DNA from: Acidimicrobiales bacterium
GTDB lineage: Bacteria; Actinomycetota; Acidimicrobiia; Acidimicrobiales; RAAP-2
Reading direction: 5' to 3'
Assembly: GCA_030044045.1 (NCBI GenBank)
Contig: JASHWO010000298.1
Coordinates: forward strand, 1 to 11,830
Length of the DNA stretch: 11,830 bases
The position numbers were made by a program, and so were the translations under genes. Below the pieces are notes generated by a model that had not been told where the DNA came from, did no database searches, and saw only the letters and a list, made by a program, of their open reading frames with translations. This document shows positions 1 through 8,018 of this stretch, in pieces (position 1 is the first letter of the stretch; each line of letters opens with the position of its first letter).

Positions 1-1
1 G

Positions 2-304
2 AGCAACGTCGTGGGCATGGTCGGCGAGGGGCCGAGCGGCACCACAGGCTACTGGATGGCCGGATCGACAGGCGGGGTCTACGCCTTCCACTTCGCCACA
101 TTCCACGGCTCGTTCCAGAACACAGGCATCAGCGCCAGCGGCGCCGTGGTGGGCATCGCCGCCCCCGACGCCAACAACGGCTACTGGCTCGCCACCACGA
201 CAGGCGGGGTCTTCGCCCTGCGCAAGGACACATTCCCCTTCTACGGCTCGATGGGGGGCACGTCCCTCCCCGCCCCGATCACGGCCATCGCCGCCGTGGC
301 CTGA
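2..304 (+). CDS. C-terminal end of a GYW-repeat beta-propeller protein (partial, 5' end outside window)
   Basis: The reading frame is open from base 2 and ends at TGA 302-304, so only the last 100 residues are present. Two repeats of about 45 residues are visible, each with the pattern VVG[MI]-x-GYW[ML]A-x-TGGV[YF]A followed by F[HY]GS; a third repeat begins as ITAIAAVA and stops. This is the GYW-type repeat common in secreted actinobacterial proteins, often attached to hydrolase or wall-associated domains, and it is expected to fold as a beta-propeller. The ending part-way through a blade fits the usual closure of a propeller by strands from both ends. The catalytic or anchoring part, if any, lies upstream. 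It is 58 bases from the next gene on the same strand. Thr ACA codons are present, as in the 1793 gene. The repeat family is clear; function is unknown. Confidence 0.75.
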   Translation, partial: SNVVGMVGEGPSGTTGYWMAGSTGGVYAFHFATFHGSFQNTGISASGAVVGIAAPDANNGYWLATTTGGVFALRKDTFPFYGSMGGTSLPAPITAIAAVA

Positions 305-334
305 CCCCCCACCCCACCCCACCCCACCCCACCC
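305..334. repeat. C-rich tandem tract (ACCCC units); G-quadruplex potential on the - strand
   Basis: Immediately after the TGA stop come six C, five ACCCC units (311-330) and a final ACCC. On the - strand this reads as six runs of three to six G separated by single T, which matches the consensus for intramolecular G-quadruplexes. It lies between two co-directional genes. Because the G-rich strand is the template strand here, it could slow RNA polymerase, or it may simply be a slippage-prone repeat. No U-rich terminator accompanies it. Confidence 0.8.
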
Positions 335-362
335 TCTCCCTCACTGCACCGAGGAGCGTGCC

Positions 363-1748
363 ATGACCGACCCCCAGATCCCCGACGACCCTCAAGTCCC
401 GCCGGACGCCCCGGCACCCAGTGGCGGCCGGTACCGGCTGGGCGCCCTCGGCCGCCGGGTGGGCCGGATGACCCGGCGGGCGCTCGCTGTCACCACGGTC
501 GTCGTCGTGGTCGTCGTGGCGGCGGCTACCACCATCGGGTTGGAGGTCTCGCGTGCCTTCTCCACGCCGGCCCCACCCACCACCACGATCACAACGACGG
601 CGTCACCGACCTCGACCACGCAGGCGCCCACCGGGCCGCCCACAACCGCTACCACCACCACGACCACCGCTGCGCCGGGTGGTGCGACAGGGAGCACCCC
701 CACCAGCACCACGGTGCCGTCGGGGACGGGTCCCCCCCAGTTGCCCACGCCGGGCGGGGCGACCAAGGACCACGGGGCGTACAACGCGGTCGCCTGCACC
801 AGCAACTCGCACTGTGTGGCCGTGGGCGCCGACGACAAAGGCGACGGCGTGGTGGCGGCCACCACAAACAGCGGATCGACCTGGGCCACACAGACACTGC
901 CGTCGGGGACCGCCACCTTGGACGCCGTCACCTGCAACACCGCCACACACTGCGTGGCCGTCGGTGAGGGCGCCGTCCTCACCACCGCCGACGGGGGCAA
1001 GGACTGGGCCGAGCACACCCCGCCGAGCGACACCACCCTGCTCGGGGTGACCTGCGTCACCGGCAAGGTGTGCCTGACGGCAGGGGTGGCCCCCACGCCG
1101 GCGGGACCCTACGCCGGGGTGGTGCTGCGCTCCACCGACGGCGGGGACTCTTGGACCCCGGTCACCATGCCCGAGAACACCCCGGGCCTGGGGGCGGTCA
1201 CATGCCCGACGGCCACACGCTGTATCGCCGTCGGGGCGGCCATCATGGTGAGCGACGACGGGGGCACCACCTGGAAGGTGGGCTCGGTGAAGGGCGGTAT
1301 CCAGGCCCTGCTCTCGATCTCGTGCTCGACCGCCACACGCTGTATCGCCGTCGGCCCGAACACCGAGGGCGCCTACGACCCCACAGTCCCGGGCCAGGAG
1401 ATCGAGACCACCGACGGGGGCACCACCTGGAGCCCGGTCACCCTGCCGGCGGGCACCGCGGCCGTCGACCAGGTGAGCTGTCCCGGCACCACACGCTGCT
1501 TCGCCGGCGGCCCCCACGCACAGGTGACAAAGGGGGCGGCCTTCCTCTCCACTCGTGACGGCGGCAAGACCTGGCAGGCCGCCCCGTCCCCGAGCGGGGT
1601 GTCGGCCATCGCCGGCCTCTCGTGCCCGACGAGCGACGACTGCGTGATGGTGGGCACCTCGGGCACCGGGCCGGTGACGGCCGCGTCTGCCAACCCCACC
1701 ACAGCCAATGCCCCGGCGTGGGCCGTGACCGCGGTGCCCCAGTCGTGA
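363..1748 (+). CDS. Membrane-anchored seven-bladed Asp-box (BNR/Ycf48-like) propeller protein with a cysteine pair in each blade
   Basis: 461 residues. ATG 363 is preceded by GAGGAG (351-356) at a 6-base spacing. Residues 1-40 are a proline-rich then arginine-rich cytoplasmic tail; 41-60 are a transmembrane segment (seven consecutive Val); 67-130 are a Thr/Ser/Pro-rich linker; 138-461 are the propeller. Seven repeats each begin with C-x5-C followed by [VILF]xxG (Cys 145/151, 191/197, 231/237, 281/287, 321/327, 373/379, 421/427). Six are followed by an Asp-box-like S-x-DGG-x-[ST]W motif (near 168, 208, 257, 297, 349, 397); the last blade is degenerate. No sialidase catalytic set is evident, so this is best read as a binding or scaffold propeller displayed outside the cell on a flexible stalk. 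The gene lies 44 bases upstream of the RHS gene, suggesting co-transcription. The partner is unknown. Confidence 0.85.
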   Translation: MTDPQIPDDPQVPPDAPAPSGGRYRLGALGRRVGRMTRRALAVTTVVVVVVVAAATTIGLEVSRAFSTPAPPTTTITTTASPTSTTQAPTGPPTTATTTTTTAAPGGATGSTPTSTTVPSGTGPPQLPTPGGATKDHGAYNAVACTSNSHCVAVGADDKGDGVVAATTNSGSTWATQTLPSGTATLDAVTCNTATHCVAVGEGAVLTTADGGKDWAEHTPPSDTTLLGVTCVTGKVCLTAGVAPTPAGPYAGVVLRSTDGGDSWTPVTMPENTPGLGAVTCPTATRCIAVGAAIMVSDDGGTTWKVGSVKGGIQALLSISCSTATRCIAVGPNTEGAYDPTVPGQEIETTDGGTTWSPVTLPAGTAAVDQVSCPGTTRCFAGGPHAQVTKGAAFLSTRDGGKTWQAAPSPSGVSAIAGLSCPTSDDCVMVGTSGTGPVTAASANPTTANAPAWAVTAVPQS

Positions 1749-1777
1749 CCGGGACCCGCACAACGCAACGTAGGCAT

Positions 1778-1785
1778 AAAGGAGG
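1778..1785 (+). promoter_or_regulatory. Strong Shine-Dalgarno that fixes the RHS gene start
   Basis: AAAGGAGG lies 7 bases before GTG 1793. The frame stays open upstream to 1622, overlapping the previous gene, but that extension lacks both a ribosome site and a signal peptide. Starting at 1793 puts an Arg-rich n-region and a hydrophobic segment at the N-terminus, as expected for export. Confidence 0.85.
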
Positions 1786-1792
1786 CAGTGCA

Positions 1793-4700
1793 GTGCAGCA
1801 GCGGCCGCATCGCAGGTCCCGCCGCGCCCGGTGGGCGCCCTACCTCCTCGGCCCGGTCGCGGTGGCCCTGGTGGTCGGGGTCTGCCTCCCGGTGGTGCTC
1901 GTGGCCCCCCAGGTGAGCGGGGCCACCACAGGGTCGGGCGGCAGCCTGTCCGGCTCTTTCGCCACCTACCTGCCCGGCGAGCAGTGGGGCGGGGGCAACC
2001 CGGGGGAGAAGTGCGTCTCGTGCACGGCCACATCGCTGATCGGCGAGGACAGCGCAGAGAGCATCCAACAGGGCCAGCCGGTCAACCCGGCCACGGGGGA
2101 CTTCACCACCCACGCCGACCTCTTCTCGGTCCCGACGGCAGCGGGCACATTCGGCCTCGACCTCACCTACGACGCCCAGCGGGCGATCTCCGAGGGCCTC
2201 GACCCCTCGGGCTACCCCTACGAGGACCCCGGCCCCTTCGGTTGGGGCTGGCAGTCGGCCCTCTCGGCGTCGCTGGTGAACAGCAACACAAAGACAGCGA
2301 TCCAGGTCAACGAGGCCAACGGGTCTGAGCTGGAGTTCCACGCCATCGGGACAACGACCGGGGACATCGACGCCGACGAGTGCCCGTGGAAAGACGGCTT
2401 CTACCCTGACTGGCAGAAGACCACCGTTCCCGGCAGCACCGTCGCCTACTGCGCGGCGAGCCGGGTGAACGCGGCAGTCGGAACCTCGACCACATTCCAC
2501 ACATACCACCTCCGGGTGGACGGGGGCACCGAACTGCTCACGTTCGACCAGTTCGGCCAGCTCACGGAGGAAGGCAACCTCCAGAACCCCGATGCCGTCG
2601 CCATCGCCCACGGCGTGTCGAAGGGCCACACAGGGTGCCCGAACGTCGGGCCGACAACAACCACCTGCGACATCGAGAACGACCTGGTCGCACAGAGCAA
2701 CGGCGTCACACGGCGGATCGTGACCGAGATCGACGGCCTGGGCGTGGCCACCAGCGTCTTCGCCCCCACAGGGGCGGGGTACACACTGGGCCACAACGGG
2801 GACGCCGACCTCACCTCGGTCACTAACCCCACAGGCGACGTCACCCACTACGGCTACGCCGCCACAGGGGGCACACAGGGCACCGGCTACAAGAACGAGC
2901 TGACCTCGATCACCGACGCCGACGGGAACACCTCGCAGATCGTCTACGCCACGGGCATGGTGACCGAGCTCAGCGACCCGAACGACCAGGAGACGACCTA
3001 CTCGTACACAACAACGAAGTGTGCCACCCTGAGCGGCTGCTTCAAGACAGACGCCTCGCAGGCGACGACCGTCACCTACGACGACGGGGAGACCGACCGG
3101 GACTACTACGAGGGTGGGGTGCTGCTCACCGACTGCTACGGCCCGGGCACCAACACCTGTACGAGCGGCGCGGACTGGGGGTTCAACTACCTCTTCGACA
3201 CAGGGGGCATGGCCGGCGGCACAAACAAAGAGACCGTCAACATGCCCGAGGGCGCCCAGGCCACGATCGTGACCGACGCCGCCGACGACGTGGTGGCCTA
3301 CACCGATCCGAACGGCGGCACCTCCCACGAGCTGTGGAACGACACGGGGGGCAACGATTTCAACGAACTGTGCTGGTCGGTTGGGCCCGAGACAAGCGTA
3401 TCGCCGTCGGCCACCTGTTCCAGCCCGCCGACGTGGGCCACCAGGTACACCTACGACGCCGACGGCCAACGGCTGAGCGCGTCTGACCAGTCGGACAACG
3501 TCACCCACTACGGCTACTACGATAACGGCCTGCTGTGCTGGACAGCGCCGCCGAGCGTGAGCGGTGGCGGCACATGCGCCAACGGCGGGAGCACACCCTC
3601 GGGGGCACCGGCCGGGTCCACCGCCTACCGCTACAACCCACAAAGCGACCTTACCCAGAAGACAGTCGCCTACGGCACGGGGACAGTGGAGACCACCACC
3701 TACGACTACGACCTCGACGGCCGGGTCACCGACGTGATCCCCCCCGACGGCCAGGGCCACGGGGCGTTCGGCTCCAACCCGTATGAGACCACCACCACCT
3801 ACCGGGCCTCGGGCCTGGTCCAGACAACGGTGGCCCCCGACAGCCTCACCACCGCCTACACCTACGACGCTGATGGGAACGTCCTGACCGAGACCACGCC
3901 GTCGGGGGTGACCACCACCGCGTATGACAAGGAGAACCGGGCCTGCTGGACCCATGTGGGCGCGGCCAAGGTCACAGGGAGCTGCACATCCCGCCCGTCG
4001 GGCTCTGTCTCCACCACCTACCTGGCGACAACGTCGGCCCCCGCCACCGTCACCAACCAGGAAGGCCAGACCACCAGCTACACCTACGCAGACCCCGTCT
4101 ACCCGACCAAGGCCACGAAGACCGCCGACCCGATGGGCGACGAGATGACCTACGCCGCCTACACCCTCTACGGCCAGACCTGCATCTCGGGACCGGTCAG
4201 CCCTGGTGCCTGTACAAGCCGGGTGGCAGGCGACACATGGGCCACCTACGGCGCCGACGGTCAGGTCACCTCGACCACCGATCCGAGCGACACCACGACC
4301 ACGTACACATACGGGAACACCGACTTCCCCACCCAGCCCTCCAAGATGACCTACGGCGCGGGGGGCGCGGACCCGCGGGCCATCACGTACACATACCGGC
4401 CCGACGGCCAACTGATGTTCGAGAAGGACACGGAAGGCCACGTCACCGCCCTTGCCTATAACGCCAACGACGAACTGTGCATGGTGGCCCCCGTGGTCTG
4501 GCTCCAGGTTTGCACGCCGCCTTCGGCCACAGGGGCTACCCAGTACACCTACAACGCGGCCGGCGAGCGCACGACCATGACCGACAACTACGGCACGGCC
4601 AACGCGGTCACCGACCACTACACCTACGATCCCAGTGGCCACCTGCTGTCGGCCACCACAGACAACGGCCGCACCACCGCCTACCAGTACAACGACGCCG

Positions 4701-7438
4701 GCCAGGTCGCCTGCATCGCCTACCCGGTCAAGTCCGGAGCCAACTGCGCCGACAGCCCGTCAGCCACAAACACCGTGGTCACCCACACATACAACGGGGC
4801 CGGCGAGCTGGACAAGACGACCGACTGGCTGGGCAACGCCACCTCGTACTCGGGCTACACACCCAAGGGCGAGGTAGGAGAGATCACCTACCCCTCCACG
4901 ACCGGCGAGTCCCTCACCTACCACTACGACACAGCCGGCGCCCTCACCGCCGAGGACTACACCGGACCGGCACTCGGCTCGGTCGCCGACAGCTACGGGA
5001 TCAACAACGATACCCAGCTCTCTTCGGTGACAGGGCTCCACGGCTTCAGTTCCCCGTCGGACACCTACAACGGCTACGGCAGGGTGGCCACGGCCAGCGC
5101 CCCGACCTCGCCTACAGCGAGTACCAAGGACACCTTCTCCTACAACGCCAACGGCACTATCGCCTCGATCACGCCGGCGAGCGGCCCCACCCAGACCGAC
5201 GCCTACAACACACTGGAGGAGCTGACCACCCAGACCGCCCCGACCATTACAGAGCCCGTCGGCAAGGGGATCACAACAGTCGGGTCGCCAATTTCCGTCG
5301 GCGTCAACCCCATCGCGGTGGCGGTGGCGCCTAACGGCTCCTCCACCTACGTCGTTGACCTCGGCAGGTTCCTGCGGGGCCAGCCCGGCACCGTGGCCGT
5401 GGTGACAGGCGCGAACCATCGGACGAAGTCGATCACCACAGTGGGCTACGGGCCGACCGCCATCGCCATCAACCCGAGCGGGACCACTGCCTACGTGTCG
5501 ATTGCTATGACACACGAGATACTGCCGATCACAATATCGACGGGGAAAAAGGAGAAATTGATTACGGGACTCGGAACAGACGAGGACTCGATCGCCATTA
5601 CCCCCAACGGCGCCAAGGCCTACGTCGCCAGCGAGCTGACAGACGACGTCACGCCCGTCACACTCTCGACGGGAGCGCTGGGAGGAGCCGTCACAGTCGG
5701 GATAGACCCGACCGCCATCGTCATTACATCGAAAGGCACGACGGCCTACGTGGCAAATAACGGCTCCAAGTCGGTGACGCCGATCACACTGGCGAACGGT
5801 ACGGCCGGGTCGACAATAACAGTGGGAATCTCGCCTCAGGGCATCGCCGTCAACCCGAGCGGGACGAAGGTCTACGTCGCCGGGGGATCGCACACAGTCG
5901 TGCCCGTCACACTTGCGACCAAGACCAAGGAGGCAGCAGTTACCGTCGGCACAGGGCCTTGGGGCATCGTGCTCACACCGTCGGGCACCACGGCGTTCGT
6001 GACCAACTGGATTTCGGGATCAGTCTCGGAGGTCACACTGGTCGGCGACGTGGTGGCGACAACAGCAATCGTTGGAACAGGCGCCTTCGGTCTCGGCATG
6101 ACATCGAACGGCAAGCGGCTGTACGTGGCCGTGGAGGATGAGACAGCCGTCGTTCCCATCACACTGACCACACGCGATGTCAGCTACTCCCCCTACTACG
6201 GCTACAACGCGGACGGCGACCGCTGCTGGTCGGCGCCCGGCACGGGCACCGGCCCCTGCACAGCGGCGCCGGCCAACGCCACCTCGTACGGCTGGAACCA
6301 CTACAACCAGATCTGCTGGTCGGGACCGACGACCGACGCCACTGCCGGCTGCACAGCACCGCCCAGTGGGACCACGACCTACCGGTACAACGGCACAGGG
6401 CTGCGCACCAAGGAGACGCCACCGTCGGGCTCGGCCCTGGCGTTCACCTACGACACGGTGACAAGCACCACGCCGCAGGACATCGACGACGGGACGTACG
6501 CCTACATCTACGGCCCCTCGGGCACGGCCCCGGTGGAACAGATCAACCTCACCACTGGGGCGGCGAGCTTCCTCAGCTCTACCCCCACAGGGGTCCAGAC
6601 CGTGTTCAGTTCGTCGGGTAGTCTGCAGGAAGAAGCTGCGTACTCACCGTATGGAACGCAGGAGATCCAGCAGGGGAGCAAGGCAACGCCCTTTGGCTTC
6701 CAGGGGACGTACACGACAGCAAGTGGGCTCGACTACATGGTGAACCGCTACTACACACCGACGAGCGCGGAATTTCTGTCGGTGGACCCGATGCTCGGGA
6801 GCACGCATCAGCCCTACGCGTTCGCCAACGGGGACCCCTTGAATGAGTCGGACCCGCTGGGGCTCAAGGGCTGGTACTGCGTCGACAACTACAAGGGTCA
6901 CTCTGGCTACACTTCGCACTACTTCCAGGGAACAAACTACGGGGCACCCAACGGGAAGTGCGGCACATTCTTGTCCTGGCTGTCCTACCAGACACAGACA
7001 ACGATCCAGTACTTCGAGTTCATCGCGGCGTTGGGAAGCGCGAGCCAGGGACCGACACTGCTGGGGGGCGGCCTAATGCCACCCGTGGCGTCGTCGGCAA
7101 CGACGACAAGCGAGCCGTCGGCATCGAGTATATTCAGCGGTATCGGAAACGCTGCAGTATCAGCAGTTGATAATGTCGGACACGCCGTAGCAACGGCGGC
7201 TGGGTCTGCCTATCACGATATCCATTCGGTCGCGACTCAGAATCCCACCGCACAGTGGTTGAACAACCATCAGAGCTGCATTGTTCAAGGAGCAGGAATG
7301 GCGATTCTGACTCTTGCAAGTGGAGGCGGCGATGCCATCTTTATTGATACCCTTGGGACATTGTCCTACGGGGGTTCGCAAGCAATCGCTGCCGGATTTG
7401 GGGGATTTGTGGGGTGTAAGTTCCCGCCTACTCCATAA
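1793..7438 (+). CDS. Secreted RHS/YD-repeat protein with internal YVTN propeller and variable C-terminal tip (candidate polymorphic toxin)
   Basis: 1881 residues from GTG 1793. Residues 1-14 are Arg-rich and about 17-43 hydrophobic, a signal peptide or anchor. VNPATGDF at 97-104 is the motif that opens many RHS proteins. From about 120 to 1690 there are many YD repeats (for example YTYDADGQRLSAS, YTYDADGNVLTET, YTYNAAGERTTMT), which in known RHS/Tc structures form a closed beta-shell. A seven-bladed YVTN propeller occupies about 1157-1460, after which YD repeats resume. The RHS core is NRYYTPTSAEFLSVDP (from 1651) and DPLGLKG (1687-1693). The last 188 residues are an unrelated tip rich in Gly, Ala and Ser with four cysteines and a hydrophobic stretch. 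At least ten C-x(n)-C pairs punctuate the repeats, suggesting disulfides outside the cell. A small membrane protein follows 14 bases downstream. The RHS assignment is certain; toxin activity is inference. Confidence 0.92.
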   Translation: MQQRPHRRSRRARWAPYLLGPVAVALVVGVCLPVVLVAPQVSGATTGSGGSLSGSFATYLPGEQWGGGNPGEKCVSCTATSLIGEDSAESIQQGQPVNPATGDFTTHADLFSVPTAAGTFGLDLTYDAQRAISEGLDPSGYPYEDPGPFGWGWQSALSASLVNSNTKTAIQVNEANGSELEFHAIGTTTGDIDADECPWKDGFYPDWQKTTVPGSTVAYCAASRVNAAVGTSTTFHTYHLRVDGGTELLTFDQFGQLTEEGNLQNPDAVAIAHGVSKGHTGCPNVGPTTTTCDIENDLVAQSNGVTRRIVTEIDGLGVATSVFAPTGAGYTLGHNGDADLTSVTNPTGDVTHYGYAATGGTQGTGYKNELTSITDADGNTSQIVYATGMVTELSDPNDQETTYSYTTTKCATLSGCFKTDASQATTVTYDDGETDRDYYEGGVLLTDCYGPGTNTCTSGADWGFNYLFDTGGMAGGTNKETVNMPEGAQATIVTDAADDVVAYTDPNGGTSHELWNDTGGNDFNELCWSVGPETSVSPSATCSSPPTWATRYTYDADGQRLSASDQSDNVTHYGYYDNGLLCWTAPPSVSGGGTCANGGSTPSGAPAGSTAYRYNPQSDLTQKTVAYGTGTVETTTYDYDLDGRVTDVIPPDGQGHGAFGSNPYETTTTYRASGLVQTTVAPDSLTTAYTYDADGNVLTETTPSGVTTTAYDKENRACWTHVGAAKVTGSCTSRPSGSVSTTYLATTSAPATVTNQEGQTTSYTYADPVYPTKATKTADPMGDEMTYAAYTLYGQTCISGPVSPGACTSRVAGDTWATYGADGQVTSTTDPSDTTTTYTYGNTDFPTQPSKMTYGAGGADPRAITYTYRPDGQLMFEKDTEGHVTALAYNANDELCMVAPVVWLQVCTPPSATGATQYTYNAAGERTTMTDNYGTANAVTDHYTYDPSGHLLSATTDNGRTTAYQYNDAGQVACIAYPVKSGANCADSPSATNTVVTHTYNGAGELDKTTDWLGNATSYSGYTPKGEVGEITYPSTTGESLTYHYDTAGALTAEDYTGPALGSVADSYGINNDTQLSSVTGLHGFSSPSDTYNGYGRVATASAPTSPTASTKDTFSYNANGTIASITPASGPTQTDAYNTLEELTTQTAPTITEPVGKGITTVGSPISVGVNPIAVAVAPNGSSTYVVDLGRFLRGQPGTVAVVTGANHRTKSITTVGYGPTAIAINPSGTTAYVSIAMTHEILPITISTGKKEKLITGLGTDEDSIAITPNGAKAYVASELTDDVTPVTLSTGALGGAVTVGIDPTAIVITSKGTTAYVANNGSKSVTPITLANGTAGSTITVGISPQGIAVNPSGTKVYVAGGSHTVVPVTLATKTKEAAVTVGTGPWGIVLTPSGTTAFVTNWISGSVSEVTLVGDVVATTAIVGTGAFGLGMTSNGKRLYVAVEDETAVVPITLTTRDVSYSPYYGYNADGDRCWSAPGTGTGPCTAAPANATSYGWNHYNQICWSGPTTDATAGCTAPPSGTTTYRYNGTGLRTKETPPSGSALAFTYDTVTSTTPQDIDDGTYAYIYGPSGTAPVEQINLTTGAASFLSSTPTGVQTVFSSSGSLQEEAAYSPYGTQEIQQGSKATPFGFQGTYTTASGLDYMVNRYYTPTSAEFLSVDPMLGSTHQPYAFANGDPLNESDPLGLKGWYCVDNYKGHSGYTSHYFQGTNYGAPNGKCGTFLSWLSYQTQTTIQYFEFIAALGSASQGPTLLGGGLMPPVASSATTTSEPSASSIFSGIGNAAVSAVDNVGHAVATAAGSAYHDIHSVATQNPTAQWLNNHQSCIVQGAGMAILTLASGGGDAIFIDTLGTLSYGGSQAIAAGFGGFVGCKFPPTP
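5261..6174 (+). other. Seven-bladed YVTN beta-propeller inserted in the RHS shell
   Basis: Within the RHS frame (residues about 1157-1460) are seven repeats of about 42 residues with the pattern TVG-x2-P-x-x-IA[IV]xPxG-x2-[AV]YV followed by VTP[IV]TL. YD-type sequence with paired cysteines lies on both sides (FSYNANGTIAS before, YGYNADGDRCWSAP after), so this is an insertion of a whole domain, not the end of the shell. Its GC content is locally lower: 28 of 60 bases in 5521-5580. Thr ACA codons are especially common. Propellers of this class usually bind protein or glycan; the ligand is unknown. Confidence 0.85.
6872..7435 (+). other. RHS C-terminal tip, candidate toxin domain of unknown class
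   Basis: This region encodes the residues after DPLGLKG (1694-1881). It opens with WYCVDNYKGHSGYTSHYF, then has a Ser/Thr/Ala linker, the stretch NPTAQWLNNHQSCIVQGAG and a Gly/Ala-rich hydrophobic segment ending FVGCKFPPTP. I recognise no nuclease, deaminase, ADP-ribosyltransferase or peptidase motif. The 3' part is less GC-rich (29 of 60 bases in 7261-7320) than the shell. In RHS polymorphic toxins this position holds the exchangeable toxin. The hydrophobic end, together with a membrane-protein neighbour, would fit a membrane-acting toxin; this is inference only. Confidence 0.55.
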
Positions 7439-7452
7439 GCCGAGAGTGGATA

Positions 7453-7761
7453 ATGAGCAAGCGGAGTGAGCGTAGAAAAGCATTTGAGGAGTCCGGACTA
7501 GTTGGGACCCGCACCTTCGGTGCAGTTCTACGTCAGGCGAACCTCCTTGTATTGATCGCTCTCGGTTTTGGGGTATACGGAATGGTAAGTGAGCCACCGA
7601 GTCACGATGTCGGAGGGTTTGCAGTTTCAGTTATAGTTACTGGTGTTGCCGTCTTTGTAGGAAGTATTGGTATCAGGTCAACTTGCCGCCACCTCGTAGC
7701 GAAGAGACGACTGGAAGCGGCGCAAGCAAACGACCGACCGCTGGAAGGTCCACCGGACTGA
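7453..7761 (+). CDS. Small two-helix membrane protein, candidate immunity protein for the RHS tip
   Basis: 102 residues from ATG 7453, 14 bases after the RHS stop; the upstream GAGAGTGGA is only a weak ribosome site, so translational coupling is possible. Residues 1-27 are basic (MSKRSERRK). Two hydrophobic segments span about 28-45 (LLVLIALGFGVYGMV) and 54-74 (FAVSVIVTGVAVFVG), joined by a short loop. A basic C-terminal tail follows. I recognise no family. Composition is strikingly AT-rich for this window: 25 of 60 bases are G or C in 7621-7680, similar to the adjoining tip and unlike the genes on either side. A small, AT-richer gene directly behind an RHS tip is the normal place for the cognate immunity gene; a membrane immunity protein would suggest the tip acts at the membrane. 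It is convergent with the next gene, leaving 17 bases and no visible hairpin terminator. Confidence 0.7.
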   Translation: MSKRSERRKAFEESGLVGTRTFGAVLRQANLLVLIALGFGVYGMVSEPPSHDVGGFAVSVIVTGVAVFVGSIGIRSTCRHLVAKRRLEAAQANDRPLEGPPD

Positions 7762-7778
7762 GCGAACGTCCCCGCCCC

Positions 7779-8015
7779 CTACCCCCGCAGTCCCTTCACC
7801 AGCGCGCCCGGATCGACGCCCAGGGCGCCGGCGAGCCGCAGGATGTTGCGCAGACTGACGTTGCGCTCGCCGCGCTCCACCGAGCCCACGTAGGTCCAGT
7901 GCAGGCCGGCCTCCTCGCCCAGGCGTTCGAGCGACCAGCCGAGGGCGGTGCGCCGCCGGCGCACCCTGGCACCGAACTCCTGGGCGGCGGGGAAGGGGGA
8001 GGGGGTGGTGCCCAT
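7779..8015 (-). CDS. XRE-family helix-turn-helix regulator
   Basis: 78 residues, ATG at 8013-8015. A single Cro/C1-type domain covers about residues 15-76: the GARVRRRRTALGWSLERLGEEAG start, the recognition-helix region WTYVGSVERGERNVS, and the closing helices ILRLAGALGVDPGALV. No effector domain is attached, so it probably acts as a dimeric DNA-binding repressor. No convincing ribosome site precedes the ATG. A TCAGAT box nine bases upstream with TGGACC 17 bases further would allow a leaderless transcript, common in actinobacteria. It is divergent from the 119-residue gene at 8120, and inverted repeats lie in the shared control region. It is paralogous to the regulator at 10717: 23 of 62 residues are identical in an ungapped hand alignment from GARVR/GKRVR to GL. 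Its target is inferred to be its own divergent promoter region. Confidence 0.85.
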   Translation of the reverse strand: MGTTPSPFPAAQEFGARVRRRRTALGWSLERLGEEAGLHWTYVGSVERGERNVSLRNILRLAGALGVDPGALVKGLRG

Positions 8016-8018
8016 TGC

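Noticed and set aside
1622..1792. Upstream extension of the RHS frame
   Set aside because: It overlaps the end of the 363 gene, adds sequence unlike RHS proteins, and buries the signal peptide; GTG 1793 has a near-perfect ribosome site.
603..2033. Open frame of 476 residues on the - strand
   Set aside because: Low-complexity Gly/Arg/Pro sequence antisense to the 363 gene; no start signal or motif.
1373..4642. Very long open frame on the - strand (1089 residues)
   Set aside because: It is antisense to the propeller and RHS genes, which have clear domains and ribosome sites; long antisense frames arise from GC-rich codon structure, and its translation shows no family motif.
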